Positions 44,031 to 52,889 of a stretch of 64,000 nucleotides of DNA are shown here, one piece after another. The notes under the pieces were generated by a model that saw nothing but the letters and a program-made list of their open reading frames with translations, was not told the DNA's origin and ran no database searches. The position numbers and the translations under genes were made by a program. Position 1 is the stretch's first letter; each line of letters starts with the position of its first letter. This DNA is from CAIXSC01 sp046349915 (GTDB taxonomy: Bacteria; Planctomycetota; Planctomycetia; Pirellulales; Pirellulaceae), in assembly GCA_046349915.1 (NCBI GenBank), contig JAXMBL010000010.1, positions 201,364-265,363 on the forward strand, read 5' to 3'.

Positions 44031-45680
44031 TCACGCGGCGCGACGTCGACGCTCCTCGCGTTTTTCGCGAGCGCGCAGCGCGCGATCGTGGGCTTCCTGC
44101 ACGCGTTGGGGAAGATGATGTTGAGGGTGCTCGGTGATCCAATGGTCGGGCAACAACGACTCCAGTTCGTCGTCTGTCGTAGTTGGTAAGCGAGCATAGA
44201 CGTCTTGCAGGTACGCGAACGGATCGATGTGCAATCGGTTGCAGGTCTTAGTCAGCGTGAACAACTTCGCCGCCGTATGGCCCGCCGCGGCACGCCCCAA
44301 GAAGAGCCAAGCCTTGCGTCCCAGAATCGGAAATTTGAGTGCTCTTTCAGCGGCGTTATTGTCCAGCGGAACATCGCCTGATTCTAAGAAACGCAAGAAG
44401 GAAGGCCAGCGGTCCAGCAAGTAGTTAATCGCGCCCAACAACTTGTCCTTGGGCAATCTAGTCTGCCGCGTCTCCTCCAGCCAACGGTGGAACTCTTCCA
44501 CGATCGGCTTCGATTGTTCCTGTCGAGCGGAGAGTCGCAGCGCGGAGTCGGCCGCTCGATAACGATCCTCGATGTCGAAGAGTTGTTGGAAGTAGCGCAT
44601 GGCCCGTTTCGTGAGCGTGGTCGGGCCTTGCTTGTGACAAGCTTCAAAGCCACGACGCGCGTGAATCCAGCACGTGGCTTTCAAGACTCCGGGCCAGAGC
44701 TTGCCGATCCGTTCGTAAGCGATATAGGCGTCGGCAACCAAGTACCCTTGAAATCCCTGGAGAAACGCTTCGGGACCGACGCAACTACGACTCGAGGTGT
44801 AGACAAAACAGTCGTAGGGATGCCGCGCGTCGCCCACCCCGGCCCAGAGGTAACCAGTGAGCGTCTGGCCCTCGTCACACAGTTCTTGTACGTAGGTCTC
44901 GTCCACATGGAGAACTGTGGACTGTCGGATGCAATGCCACATCAGATCGACCAGCCGTGTGACGCCCTGCGCCACTTCTCGCATCCAACGCCATTGCGTA
45001 CTGCGTTCGATGCGGTAGCCCGCTCGCCCCGTGATGTCTTCCAGACGGTAATAGGGCAGGTGATCGGCAAAGCGAGACACGGTCAAATAGGCCAAGAGAC
45101 TTGGGCTGGCAAACGACTTGATCAAACACACGGGGCGTGGCGCGGTGGCAACCACTGATTGCTCGTCCTCTCGGTCGAGCACGATTACTTCCAGATACTG
45201 CTCAATGACCTTGAACTGCATGGGGATCACCTCCAAGAGTTCGCCGATCTGCTTGAAGAAGCGACGAGCGCGTGGATTGTCCCGCATCTCGACGGGGATC
45301 TCCTCGGGCTTGAGGTAGATGAGCCGCTGCTCTCGCGGCATGCACTCGGGAAACTTGCGTCGCCGGCGACCACGACTCGTTCGCTTCTTCTTCTCCTCCT
45401 GCTGCTGCGGCGGTGGCGACTGTTCTGTCGCGGCGGCGTTAGACGGGTCGGTGGGAGGCTCGGCGGCGGGCGAGTTCGGCGGCGAGTCGTCGATGAATCT
45501 CTCGCGGCGCGAGCCAAAGAGTTCCCGTTTGAGAAGGGCGTTGTCCGCCGCGAGTTGTTCCAACTTCAGTTGCAGCTCGGTAATCGTCGCTTGTTGCGTC
45601 CTCACGATAGCCTCTAACTGCCTAATCCGTTCGTGGCAGGCGGCCAGGCTCGTGGGTAGAGGGTCGTGAGGTGAACTCAT
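44031..45680 (-). CDS. tnpC: IS66 transposase TnpC (DDE)
   Basis: A 549-aa DDE transposase of IS66. The ATG at 45680 is preferred over an upstream in-frame Met because the protein then begins MSSPHDPLPTSL and leads straight into the leucine-zipper-like helix (AACHERIRQLEAIV). A Lys/Arg-rich linker follows. The catalytic core includes LHVDETYV, LVADAYIAYE, KATCWIHARRGF and VPLDNNAAERALK, which carry the expected acidic residues, then the IS66 C-terminal domain (CNRLHIDPFAYLQDVYARLP). It appears complete and potentially active. Confidence 0.95.
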   Translation of the reverse strand: MSSPHDPLPTSLAACHERIRQLEAIVRTQQATITELQLKLEQLAADNALLKRELFGSRRERFIDDSPPNSPAAEPPTDPSNAAATEQSPPPQQQEEKKKRTSRGRRRRKFPECMPREQRLIYLKPEEIPVEMRDNPRARRFFKQIGELLEVIPMQFKVIEQYLEVIVLDREDEQSVVATAPRPVCLIKSFASPSLLAYLTVSRFADHLPYYRLEDITGRAGYRIERSTQWRWMREVAQGVTRLVDLMWHCIRQSTVLHVDETYVQELCDEGQTLTGYLWAGVGDARHPYDCFVYTSSRSCVGPEAFLQGFQGYLVADAYIAYERIGKLWPGVLKATCWIHARRGFEACHKQGPTTLTKRAMRYFQQLFDIEDRYRAADSALRLSARQEQSKPIVEEFHRWLEETRQTRLPKDKLLGAINYLLDRWPSFLRFLESGDVPLDNNAAERALKFPILGRKAWLFLGRAAAGHTAAKLFTLTKTCNRLHIDPFAYLQDVYARLPTTTDDELESLLPDHWITEHPQHHLPQRVQEAHDRALRAREKREERRRRAA

Positions 45681-45779
45681 ACGCAAGCCCGTCCATGGGA
45701 ATGACGTTGCGTACTGGGAATATTCAGATCTCGCGCGCAACGCAAGATCGATTCGCAAGCTCTTTCCAGAAAACCGCGA

Positions 45780-46139
45780 CTACTTCGCTAGCTGAAACCG
45801 AGGTCGTTGACGAACCGAAGAGAGGTCAATGCCGTCCAGGATTAGCGATAGCTGGGATCGCGTGAGCTCGCGAGCTGCTTGGTCATGGAGATTCTCCTGC
45901 GGTGGAAATTGATAGGTGCCCTTCTGAAGTTGCTGATACCAGATGCAATAGCCGACTTGTCCCCAGTACAGAATCTTGACTCGATCGCGACGTCGATTGA
46001 AGAACACAAACAAACTTCCCGAGAGCGGATCTTGTCCCATGGCGGACTCGATGATGGCCACTAAACCGTCGAAGCTCTTCTTCATGTCAACGGTCTCGCT
46101 GCAGAGAAACACGCGAACTTGGGGAGCGAGTGTAATCAT
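45780..46139 (-). CDS. tnpB: IS66 Orf2 TnpB
   Basis: A 119-aa protein of the IS66 Orf2-like family, recognised from VDMKKSFDGLVAII, SLFVFFNRRRDRVKIL and the WQQL-like segment WYQQLQKGTY. It is required with TnpA and TnpC for IS66 transposition; its biochemical role is unclear. ATG overlaps the tnpA stop by 4 bp. Confidence 0.95.
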   Translation of the reverse strand: MITLAPQVRVFLCSETVDMKKSFDGLVAIIESAMGQDPLSGSLFVFFNRRRDRVKILYWGQVGYCIWYQQLQKGTYQFPPQENLHDQAARELTRSQLSLILDGIDLSSVRQRPRFQLAK

Positions 46140-46507
46140 GTGACGACTCGCTTATCCAAGGCCTCGAGTACGACCTGCAGATCCTGGGCGCTGACGGCCC
46201 CGACCAACCGCACCCGACAACCAGTCGGATGGAGAATCTCCAGCTTCGCGCGTGGCGAGCCGCCGAGCAAACCCATGGGCAGGAACAAGCCCGAGCCGTC
46301 TTGGACCGACGGTCGCGACGCTACGCTCGACGCATTATCAACCACTGGCCGAGTCGCCGCGGCGAACCGCTTACGCCACTGGTAAAAGGACTGTTCCGAC
46401 ACGCCCTCCGCACCGCAGAACTGCCGCACCGACAGTCCACTCCCAGCGTGCCTCGCCAACAACTCACGCCAAAACCGCTCCCGCTTCGTACTCGACCTGC
46501 CTGTCAT
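46136..46507 (-). CDS. tnpA: IS66 TnpA (helix-turn-helix)
   Basis: A 123-aa protein with an N-terminal Tn3/IS3-type HTH, FWRELLARHAGSGLSVRQFC then VSEQSFYQWRKRF. The ATG at 46507 follows a GGGGGA site; a longer in-frame reading upstream lacks one. The C-terminal 40 residues (GCRVRLVGAVSAQDLQVVLE) fit the IS66 TnpA pattern. Confidence 0.92.
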   Translation of the reverse strand: MTGRSSTKRERFWRELLARHAGSGLSVRQFCGAEGVSEQSFYQWRKRFAAATRPVVDNASSVASRPSVQDGSGLFLPMGLLGGSPRAKLEILHPTGCRVRLVGAVSAQDLQVVLEALDKRVVT

Positions 46508-46573
46508 CGGTTGTTCCCCCTGGTGAAGAAAGTAAAACTTCTTCACCCTACCAACCGACTCAAGACGCCGCGG

Positions 46574-48508
46574 ATGCAACGCTCACGCAAGCTGAACATG
46601 GAACACGGCAGACTCTCTAGGGAAATCGACAACATTAGACGTGAAATCGAGTCGAACTTGACCACCGAAAACACGCCAACGCTTTTGGCGTCCCTCGGTG
46701 CCACTGAACTCGCTCGAACGCAACGTGGGATAGACTACGAAATCTCCGACTTCGCTGGCTTTGCTCGCTTTCTCCGAGGATTGGCTGCAAAGAAGAAGAT
46801 TACAACGTGGGAGCCGATTGGCGATCCGAAGACTGATTTGCTGCTTTCGCTCTGCGAGAAGATGTGGCCGCTTCTCTTCTATCGAGAGATGGTATCCGGT
46901 TTGTTGAAGGACGCAGGTAAACTCGACAAACGCCGCATTCCTGCCGGAATGATGAGTCTGCTGGGAGCCGTTCAGTGTGACTTAGCGTACATCGACGACT
47001 CGGATGAACGCGTTAGAAGTCTATTCTCACAGTTCTCGGACGAAGTCATTGAACCCGCGCTGGGCATCTCCGTCGAGACGATACTGACTGGCTTTTCCGA
47101 GATTCGTCGACTGATCCCGGCTCGAATCGGGGAATCAATCGAAAAGCAACAAGGCGCGCGGGAATTACACGAAAACTTCAAGATGGTGTCACACACGATT
47201 GAATCTGAAGAGCAAATGAGGGCATTCTTGGAATCACAGCCTGGTTTTGAGAAAGCGATTAGAGACGCGCATGATGGCTACATGATTCAAGGTCGTCTTT
47301 TTGTGTTCGAGCCGAAGGATTTTGAACAAAGTATTGGTGACCAAGCGAGGCCATTTCTGAATGCGTTTTCGTTCACGCCTGGCGAATCCAATTACGAATA
47401 CGACTCCCCGTACGACACAAGCGTGCATCGAAGTCGTCCGTTTGCAGTCGTCGGAGACGTCTATTTGCTCTTCGATCCTTGTTACTGCTATTTCGCGCCG
47501 TTGCACAGACTAAGGGAATGTTTCACAACAGACCGGTTACGTCAGCGTCTGACTAAGCGCCGCGATAAAGAACTGGAAGAAGTGGCTGATCGCCTCTTTG
47601 GTCAAATCATCAATGCCGATGTCAAGTATCGCTCTTACTACATACAGATTGACGAACATGGCCGACTTGCCGAACGCGACATGCTATTGATTCACAAAGG
47701 AGTTGGATACGTCGTCGAAAGCAAGGCTCGGCCGCTTCGATCAGTCTCGGATCACAAGGGCAACATCGAGAAGATCGAAGGTGACTTCAAGAAAACCATT
47801 CAAGAAGGATACGAGCAGTGTGTGTCCGTCATCAAATACATCAGAAGTAACTCTGCCGGAGCAGTTCTTTACGATTCCGATAAGCCGAACCGTCAAGTCG
47901 TTGATGTAATCAAGCCAGGAGACATCACGCAGTTTGTCCCTATTGTCCTCTTAGACAGTTACTACGGTTTCTTTGCGACAGACCTCGAACCGTGGCTGAA
48001 AGTCTGCGAAGAAGTGGGGTTTCCGTGGGTGGTAGACCGGGATTCACTCGCTGCGTTTGCTTTGAAATTCAAGTCGGCCGATCATTTCCTGAAGTTTGTA
48101 ACGTGGCGGCGAAGTGTACAAGGCGTGGCACAGAACGAAGACGAACTGTGCTTTGCTGGATATTTTCTCCGTCACGGTGCCCACGAGTTTCCACAAAGGG
48201 CAGACGTGGTTCAGCTTGACCAGAATTACTCTGACGTGTTTGAGGAGGAGTATTTTCGTCAAAATGGCTGGGACATTCCAGAGAGAAGCGATTTTGTCGG
48301 TCAACCGCATTGGGCTGGAATGCGTCGCGAAGGCGACGCAATGGTATTTAGTTTGGACGACCAGGAGACGGAGTCCATCAATATTCGAACTGGTACATTC
48401 ACGAATCTAAGGCGTACACCGAATTGGCGAAGTAAACGTGTCGGAAGGAACGCTCCGTGTCCTTGCGGTAGTGGTTTGAAGTACAAGAAGTGTTGCCTCA
48501 GAAAGTAG
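46574..48508 (+). CDS. SEC-C motif protein with PD-(D/E)xK nuclease-like segment
   Basis: A protein of about 644 aa. The frame stays open upstream through antisense tnpA, so the start is uncertain; ATGs at 46574 and 46598 have no good ribosome site, and the IS66 insertion may have removed the true 5' end. The C-terminus RNAPCPCGSGLKYKKCC is a SEC-C zinc motif. A segment near two thirds, GRLAERDMLLIHKGVGYVVE followed by SKARPLRS, has the D-x(n)-ExK layout of PD-(D/E)xK or NERD-type nucleases. The N-terminal half is helical and unrecognised. Base composition is clearly AT-richer than neighbours, suggesting horizontal transfer. A defence-type nuclease is plausible but unproven. Confidence 0.7.
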   Translation: MQRSRKLNMEHGRLSREIDNIRREIESNLTTENTPTLLASLGATELARTQRGIDYEISDFAGFARFLRGLAAKKKITTWEPIGDPKTDLLLSLCEKMWPLLFYREMVSGLLKDAGKLDKRRIPAGMMSLLGAVQCDLAYIDDSDERVRSLFSQFSDEVIEPALGISVETILTGFSEIRRLIPARIGESIEKQQGARELHENFKMVSHTIESEEQMRAFLESQPGFEKAIRDAHDGYMIQGRLFVFEPKDFEQSIGDQARPFLNAFSFTPGESNYEYDSPYDTSVHRSRPFAVVGDVYLLFDPCYCYFAPLHRLRECFTTDRLRQRLTKRRDKELEEVADRLFGQIINADVKYRSYYIQIDEHGRLAERDMLLIHKGVGYVVESKARPLRSVSDHKGNIEKIEGDFKKTIQEGYEQCVSVIKYIRSNSAGAVLYDSDKPNRQVVDVIKPGDITQFVPIVLLDSYYGFFATDLEPWLKVCEEVGFPWVVDRDSLAAFALKFKSADHFLKFVTWRRSVQGVAQNEDELCFAGYFLRHGAHEFPQRADVVQLDQNYSDVFEEEYFRQNGWDIPERSDFVGQPHWAGMRREGDAMVFSLDDQETESINIRTGTFTNLRRTPNWRSKRVGRNAPCPCGSGLKYKKCCLRK

Positions 48509-48870
48509 CCGACTATGATGTTTGAAGACGGCCGCCTGAACGGCGTCGGGAACGACTTCTGCAATGTCGTGTTCGTCGCGCGATGCTTGCCGACGGCAGA
48601 CACGCACATTCCATCATGCTACGACGAAGCTTCCCGCTTTGTCTTCCGCGATGTTCAGAACTGAAACACCCACAACGGCATCAGTCCACCGCGACAATAA
48701 AGGCGTATCATGAGCGAGCAAATATCGTGTCGTAAACTACCTTGGTCCGACGCACTTTCGGCGAAGTCTGGGCCGTTTGGCTGAGCCTCAAGACCAGTCA
48801 CCGTTCCTTGTGTGGTGCTGCAGGCAGACTCGCCCCCCCTGCCGAGACTGCCCGCGTCGGCTCACCACCC
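48509..48870. other. Intergenic region without recognised features
   Basis: Between the convergent ends of the SEC-C gene (+) and the AAA ATPase gene (-). No convincing gene, repeat or terminator was seen. Confidence 0.5.
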
Positions 48871-50382
48871 TCAATTGTTCGAGTCGTCCCGACTCACCCT
48901 CCGTCTCGTCGCGCTCGCCACCGCATCCCGCTGATAAATCCCCGGTCGGTCGGCGTTCAGGCACCTTCCGCTCGCCCAAGTCCGTAATTTGTCCACCGAT
49001 TCGGCGGCAGTGACGGCGACTGGTACGACGTTTTGAGCTGCTTGACTCAAGGGTACGTCGAGCAAGGCCGCGAGGCGGCAGCAGGCTCGGATTTCGGCGC
49101 CGGTCCAGTTCGCGTCGTCCGGCTGCCGATCGTCGTCGCTGATCTCGAACTGGTCGCGGTAGATTCGCCAGATGGCGTCTTTTTCCCCTCGGCCCGGCAG
49201 GTCGAGGAAGAAGATTCCGTCAAACCGTTCGCTGCGGCCGAACTCGGGCGGCAGGCGACTCACGTCGTTGGCCGTGCAGACCACGAACACGTCCGACTCG
49301 TGGTCGTTCAGCCAACTCAGGAACGTCCCGAACATGCGAGACGATACGCCCGAGTCGCCGCTGCCGTTCACCCCGGCGAACGCTTTTTCCACCTCGTCGA
49401 TCATGGCCACGCACGGCGCCATGGCGTCGATGATCCGCAGGGCTTGGCGAGTTCGTTCCTCGGACTGGCCGACGAGCGAGCCCAAGAGACTGCCCACGTC
49501 GAGCACCAACACTGGACGCCCGACTTCCTTGCCCAGGGCTTTGCAGAACTGAGATTTGCCGCAGCCGGGCGGCGACAGCAGCAACACGCCGCGCGGGCGC
49601 TTGAGCGGATTGCCCCGACTCGGTTGCAGCAGTGCACGCTTGGTAAACGACTTGAGCGCCGTCAGGCCGCCGAGACGCGAAAAATCCTCGCCGCCCCGGT
49701 AGAGCGACAAGAGTCCGCTCTTCTTGAGCAACTGGGACTTCTGTTCCCACAACGTGTCGGCGGTGATGCGGCCTTCACGCACGAGCGACAAACTGAACGC
49801 GGCCTCGGCCTCGTAGCGAGTGAGGCCGACCGCCGCGTCAAGCACCATGTCCAACTCCTGGCCTGCGGGCAATTCGCCTGCTTCGGTGGCGATGCCTCGG
49901 GCGATCTGGGCCAGTTGCTCGCGGCCCGGCAGCTCGTGTTCGACAACCACGAATAGCTTTTCGAGTTCCACGGGGATTTGCACCAGTGGCGCGAGCACCA
50001 CCAGGAACGTGCGGTTTTGCTTGCCCGCGACAATCTGGCGGGCCATCGCCTGTATGATCTCGGGGCTGTTCATGAATCGGTGGAAGTTGACCAGCACCAG
50101 CAGCGTCGGCTGGTCCGAGGGCGGAAACGACGCCAGCGACCGGATGGCGGCCAGCGGATCGTTCGTGCCTGTATCAACGGGGCGATCTGGGCCGGACAGG
50201 ATCAAGCCCTGATCGACGTCCCACGCGACTTGTCGCCAGGACTGTTCACGGCAAAGGCGTCCGATTTCGGCCAGCGCGTCTTCGTGCTCGTGGGATTCAA
50301 TCCAGATCCCCGTAAAGCAGGCGCGTACGAGTTCCGACAGTCGCTCGGCGAGCGACATGAGTGATCTTCGATCCTGGATCAT
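48871..50382 (-). CDS. Ycf46-like AAA+ ATPase
   Basis: A 503-aa AAA ATPase. The N-terminal 220 residues (LVRACFTGIWIESHEHEDAL) form the alpha/beta domain of Ycf46-type proteins. The ATPase has Walker A LSPPGCGKSQ near residue 272, Walker B VAMIDEVEKAF near 325, a VVCTANDVSRLP sensor and RSERFDGIFFLDLPGR with the arginine finger region. Ycf46 homologues are conserved in cyanobacteria and plastids, and DUF1257 is the Ycf35 family, so this gene and the DUF1257 gene nearby form a known neighbourhood type. ATG at 50382 has AAAGGA about 11 bases upstream; 50358 is an alternative. It is divergent from the epimerase gene, with both promoters in 50383-50435. Confidence 0.85.
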   Translation of the reverse strand: MIQDRRSLMSLAERLSELVRACFTGIWIESHEHEDALAEIGRLCREQSWRQVAWDVDQGLILSGPDRPVDTGTNDPLAAIRSLASFPPSDQPTLLVLVNFHRFMNSPEIIQAMARQIVAGKQNRTFLVVLAPLVQIPVELEKLFVVVEHELPGREQLAQIARGIATEAGELPAGQELDMVLDAAVGLTRYEAEAAFSLSLVREGRITADTLWEQKSQLLKKSGLLSLYRGGEDFSRLGGLTALKSFTKRALLQPSRGNPLKRPRGVLLLSPPGCGKSQFCKALGKEVGRPVLVLDVGSLLGSLVGQSEERTRQALRIIDAMAPCVAMIDEVEKAFAGVNGSGDSGVSSRMFGTFLSWLNDHESDVFVVCTANDVSRLPPEFGRSERFDGIFFLDLPGRGEKDAIWRIYRDQFEISDDDRQPDDANWTGAEIRACCRLAALLDVPLSQAAQNVVPVAVTAAESVDKLRTWASGRCLNADRPGIYQRDAVASATRRRVSRDDSNN

Positions 50383-50435
50383 GTTATGGTGGTCCTTTGA
50401 TTGAGAAGGAAAAATCATTCACAAGGGAAACGCCC

Positions 50436-51335
50436 ATGCGGATTGCCGTGACCGGAGCGACAGGATTCGTCGGGCGGTATCTCGTGCGCCATCTGATCGG
50501 CCTAGGGCACGAATGCCGCTGTTGGTTTCGGCCGGCGAGTGACCGCGCCGGCTTCGACGACGTCGCTCCGGTTCGGCTGGCATGGTTGGCCGGCGACCTC
50601 GGTGATCGTCACGCGGCCGATGAGTTGGTCGCGGGCTGCGACGCAGTGGTGCACGCCGCCCTGTATCATCCGGGCGGCGGCTTTCGCGGCGGCGAAGGGG
50701 AAATTCTCGAGTTCGCTGAACGCAACGTGCTGGGCACGCTGCGGTTGATCGAGGCGGCGCGCACCGCGGGCGTGCCGCGGTTTGTGTTCATTTCCACCTG
50801 CGCGGTGCACGAGCGGATTCTGGGAGATCGGCCGCTCGACGAGACGCACCCGACAACGCCGACCAGTCACTACGGCGCCCACAAAGCGGCACTCGAACAA
50901 TTCGTGCACAGCTACGGCTGGGGACTCGGCTATCCGATCTGCGCCCTACGACCGACCGGCGTGTACGGCGTGGCCCAGCCGGCAGTCCACAGCAAATGGT
51001 TCAAGCTGGTCCGAGCCATCGCGCAAGGTGAAGACGTAAACTGCACTCGGGGCGGCAAGGAAGTTCACGCCGCTGACGTGGCTCGAGCCGCAGGAATTCT
51101 CCTCACCGCGCCCAACGTGGCGGGCGAAGCGTTCAACTGCTACGACCGCTATGTGCCAGAGCACGAGGTGGCGACGCTCGCCAAATCACTGAGCGGCAGT
51201 CGCAGCACGATCTACGGAGCTACATCGCAGCCGAAAAACCAGATCGTCACCGACAAGCTGCGAGCGCTCGGGATGAACTTCGGTGGGCAGGTGCTGCTGG
51301 AACAAACTGTCCGAGAACTGCTCGACGCCGTCTGA
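50436..51335 (+). CDS. NAD(P)-dependent epimerase/dehydratase (extended SDR)
   Basis: A 299-aa short-chain dehydrogenase of the extended type. ATG at 50436 has AAGGGA upstream and directly precedes the Rossmann motif GATGFVGRYL. The catalytic YxxxK is in SHYGAHKAALEQF, with a Ser/Thr upstream in FISTCAVHE. LRPTGVYG is the usual nucleotide-sugar or substrate loop. The substrate cannot be predicted. It lies on the plus strand inside a minus-strand cluster, between the AAA gene and DUF2997, and may have been inserted there. Confidence 0.9.
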   Translation: MRIAVTGATGFVGRYLVRHLIGLGHECRCWFRPASDRAGFDDVAPVRLAWLAGDLGDRHAADELVAGCDAVVHAALYHPGGGFRGGEGEILEFAERNVLGTLRLIEAARTAGVPRFVFISTCAVHERILGDRPLDETHPTTPTSHYGAHKAALEQFVHSYGWGLGYPICALRPTGVYGVAQPAVHSKWFKLVRAIAQGEDVNCTRGGKEVHAADVARAAGILLTAPNVAGEAFNCYDRYVPEHEVATLAKSLSGSRSTIYGATSQPKNQIVTDKLRALGMNFGGQVLLEQTVRELLDAV

Positions 51336-51360
51336 CGACGCTGCCCGACGATGTAGCCTT

Positions 51361-51564
51361 TCAGCCTTGGCTTGCCTGTATGCGGTCTTGCAGCGGCGCC
51401 GCATGAAATTCGGCGGTCAGCCGTTCCGTGGCGACTTGGCCAAGCGTTCGCTCCAGGAACTTACTTGCTTCACGGCAGGTCGAACCGGCGAAGCCTTTGG
51501 TCGTGACAGTGGTCGCCCCCTGAGGCGAAACGATGATCTCGATGATTTTGATTGTCCCGGTCAT
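51361..51564 (-). CDS. DUF2997 protein
   Basis: A 67-aa DUF2997 protein recognised from IKIIEIIVSPQGATTVTTKG then FAGSTCREASKFLERTLG. The short alpha/beta protein is regularly encoded next to DUF1257 in cyanobacteria and Planctomycetes. ATGA overlap with the DUF1257 gene shows coupled translation. Function unknown. Confidence 0.92.
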   Translation of the reverse strand: MTGTIKIIEIIVSPQGATTVTTKGFAGSTCREASKFLERTLGQVATERLTAEFHAAPLQDRIQASQG

Positions 51565-51929
51565 GCGGCGCCTCCGACTTGAACGGTAAGCTTGATCGAG
51601 CCGTCGGCGAGCGTTTGTTCGGAGACCGAGAGCCCTTGGCGACGAACTTCGATCTTGGTCTTTTCCACGGTATACGCTTGCAGGAACTTGTCGAGTTCTT
51701 GGACGGCGCCCCAGCGCCCGTTGTAGTTGTCGTACTGAATCTCGCCAGCGGCCAGCTGACAGACGACCGGATATCGCCAGCCCGGCAATTGCACGGCGAG
51801 ACCGGTGACGCTAGCGCTGAAGAGCTTGGTCGTGCCATGTACTGGCGGCGATAGTTCCAGCCGGCGACAAGCGGCCTGCACAGCCGCGGCGTCGCGGACC
51901 TGGGTTTTGATTTCCACGATATGGGACAT
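51561..51929 (-). CDS. DUF1257 (Ycf35-like) protein
   Basis: A 122-aa DUF1257 protein. The ATG at 51929 with GGGAG just upstream is preferred over a longer frame; it gives MSHIVEIKTQVRDAAAVQAA, the family start. The core continues with LPGWRYPVVC, IQYDNYNGRWG and the C-terminal ADGSIKLTVQV. Members are conserved in plastids as Ycf35. The stop overlaps the DUF2997 start. Function unknown; the constant neighbourhood with Ycf46-like ATPases suggests a joint complex. Confidence 0.92.
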   Translation of the reverse strand: MSHIVEIKTQVRDAAAVQAACRRLELSPPVHGTTKLFSASVTGLAVQLPGWRYPVVCQLAAGEIQYDNYNGRWGAVQELDKFLQAYTVEKTKIEVRRQGLSVSEQTLADGSIKLTVQVGGAA

Positions 51930-51994
51930 AGGACTCCCTTCGGTTGAGCGGAAGATGTTCGAAACAAGAAACAACGACCGACGAGACAGTGAGC

Positions 51995-52624
51995 TCAGTC
52001 GACCGTGCGATCCGACTCGCCTGGCAACCGCGGTGTGAACGACTCGGGAGCCGACAACGCGCTCGGCTGCGGCAGAATAGAAGCTGCCGTCGGAACGTCC
52101 GATGCGCCTGTGAGATGTTCGACGAGCACTTCGTGGAGTTCCTCGTCGCTCGGCGAACGCCAGAGTCCCAGGAGCGTGATGCCCGCGAGCACGAGCGGCG
52201 CGAGGCAGGCGATCAGCACGCCAACGGCGAGCAAGGTGGCGCTCCAGGTTGAGTCGGTCAGGCGCTGGTTGGCGATTTGGCGACGATCGGCCTCGAGCGC
52301 ATCGCGTTGCCGGCCGATATCAGCCTGATCCTGACGCAGGTCGCGTTGCAGGGAGATGACCTCCTGCCGGGCCTTGGCCTCGGCCGTCACGAGTTGCTGG
52401 CTTCCATGGGTGAGCGACTTGGTGGCGTCGGCAAGTCGCTTGTTTTGTTCGGCCTGATCATGTGTGACCTGAGCGGCGAGCCGCACCGCCGTGCGGTCAG
52501 GCGGGTTCTCAACGCAGCCGACGATGCCGAGCGCGGCGACGACGGTGGCGAGGACGACGAGGGCGAACGAGCGCTGGAGGATTTGACTTCGCACTGGTGA
52601 CAGACGTAGCGATGAGGTTTTCAT
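51995..52624 (-). CDS. Lipoprotein-like coiled-coil membrane protein
   Basis: A 209-aa protein. A hydrophobic N-terminus (FALVVLATVVAALGIVGC) ends in a cysteine that could be a lipobox, followed by a long coiled coil (VTHDQAEQNKRLADATKSL to RQIANQRL) and a strong transmembrane helix (LLAVGVLIACLAPLVLAGIT) near residue 140. The C-terminal tail is Pro/Ser-rich. It overlaps the preceding small membrane-protein gene. Function unknown; it may anchor the DUF1257/AAA module to the membrane. Confidence 0.65.
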   Translation of the reverse strand: MKTSSLRLSPVRSQILQRSFALVVLATVVAALGIVGCVENPPDRTAVRLAAQVTHDQAEQNKRLADATKSLTHGSQQLVTAEAKARQEVISLQRDLRQDQADIGRQRDALEADRRQIANQRLTDSTWSATLLAVGVLIACLAPLVLAGITLLGLWRSPSDEELHEVLVEHLTGASDVPTAASILPQPSALSAPESFTPRLPGESDRTVD

Positions 52625-52760
52625 GCGGTGGCGGGCTCCTGGAGTTGAGGACTCGCCCCAGCAAGGCCTGCATGGCCCGGTGTCGGCGAACCTGCCGCAC
52701 CAGCACCACGACGACCAAAGCCAGGGCGGACGAGAAACAGACGGTAAGCACGATGATCAA
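52509..52760 (-). CDS. Small membrane protein (about 83 aa)
   Basis: One N-terminal transmembrane helix (IIVLTVCFSSALALVVVVLV) followed by a basic helix and a Pro/Arg-rich tail. The TTG at 52760 sits 8 bases after a strong AAAGGAGG; the GTG at 52769 overlaps that site and is unlikely. The gene overlaps the next one by 116 bp, which is unusual, and the tail (RRPRHRRRRARHRR) looks like read-through of the overlapping frame. It is probably the first gene of the DUF1257-DUF2997 transcript. Confidence 0.5.
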   Translation of the reverse strand: MIIVLTVCFSSALALVVVVLVRQVRRHRAMQALLGRVLNSRSPPPHENLIATSVTSAKSNPPALVRPRRPRHRRRRARHRRLR

Positions 52761-52866
52761 ACGGGACACCTCCTTTCGAGATGACGGGACGGGACAGGCA
52801 GGAACGGGGCGGGACGCGACGTGATCGACAAGAGGCCCAAGTGCTTTGTCAACTCATATCTCTCGA

Positions 52867-52889
52867 GTACGACGGACTTCCAGTCCGTC
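52867..52889. repeat. GACGGACT/AGTCCGTC hairpin repeat
   Basis: Single copy, TACGACGGACTTCCAGTCCGTC, upstream of locus B. Same family as the copies at 11538-11600 and 42181-42236. The rest of 52770-53260 has no confident gene. It includes a segment from about 53053 to 53190 that resembles 14949-15064. Confidence 0.7.

Larger units (their letters stand above)
44031..46507 (-). mobile_element. IS66-family insertion sequence (coding core)
   Basis: Contains the three standard IS66 genes in order tnpA-tnpB-tnpC on the minus strand, all apparently intact. Coordinates are those of the coding region; I could not identify convincing terminal inverted repeats or the 8-bp target duplication, so the true ends are somewhat outside. 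It separates the 94-aa gene from the SEC-C gene. Confidence 0.9.

Noticed and set aside
43599..44189. 196-codon plus-strand frame overlapping the 94-aa gene and tnpC
   Set aside because: It runs antisense into the TnpC coding region and has no recognisable motif.
46229..46573. N-terminal extension of the SEC-C gene
   Set aside because: It lies antisense to tnpA of the IS66 element, is rich in Arg and Pro, and has no family resemblance; treated as a shadow frame.
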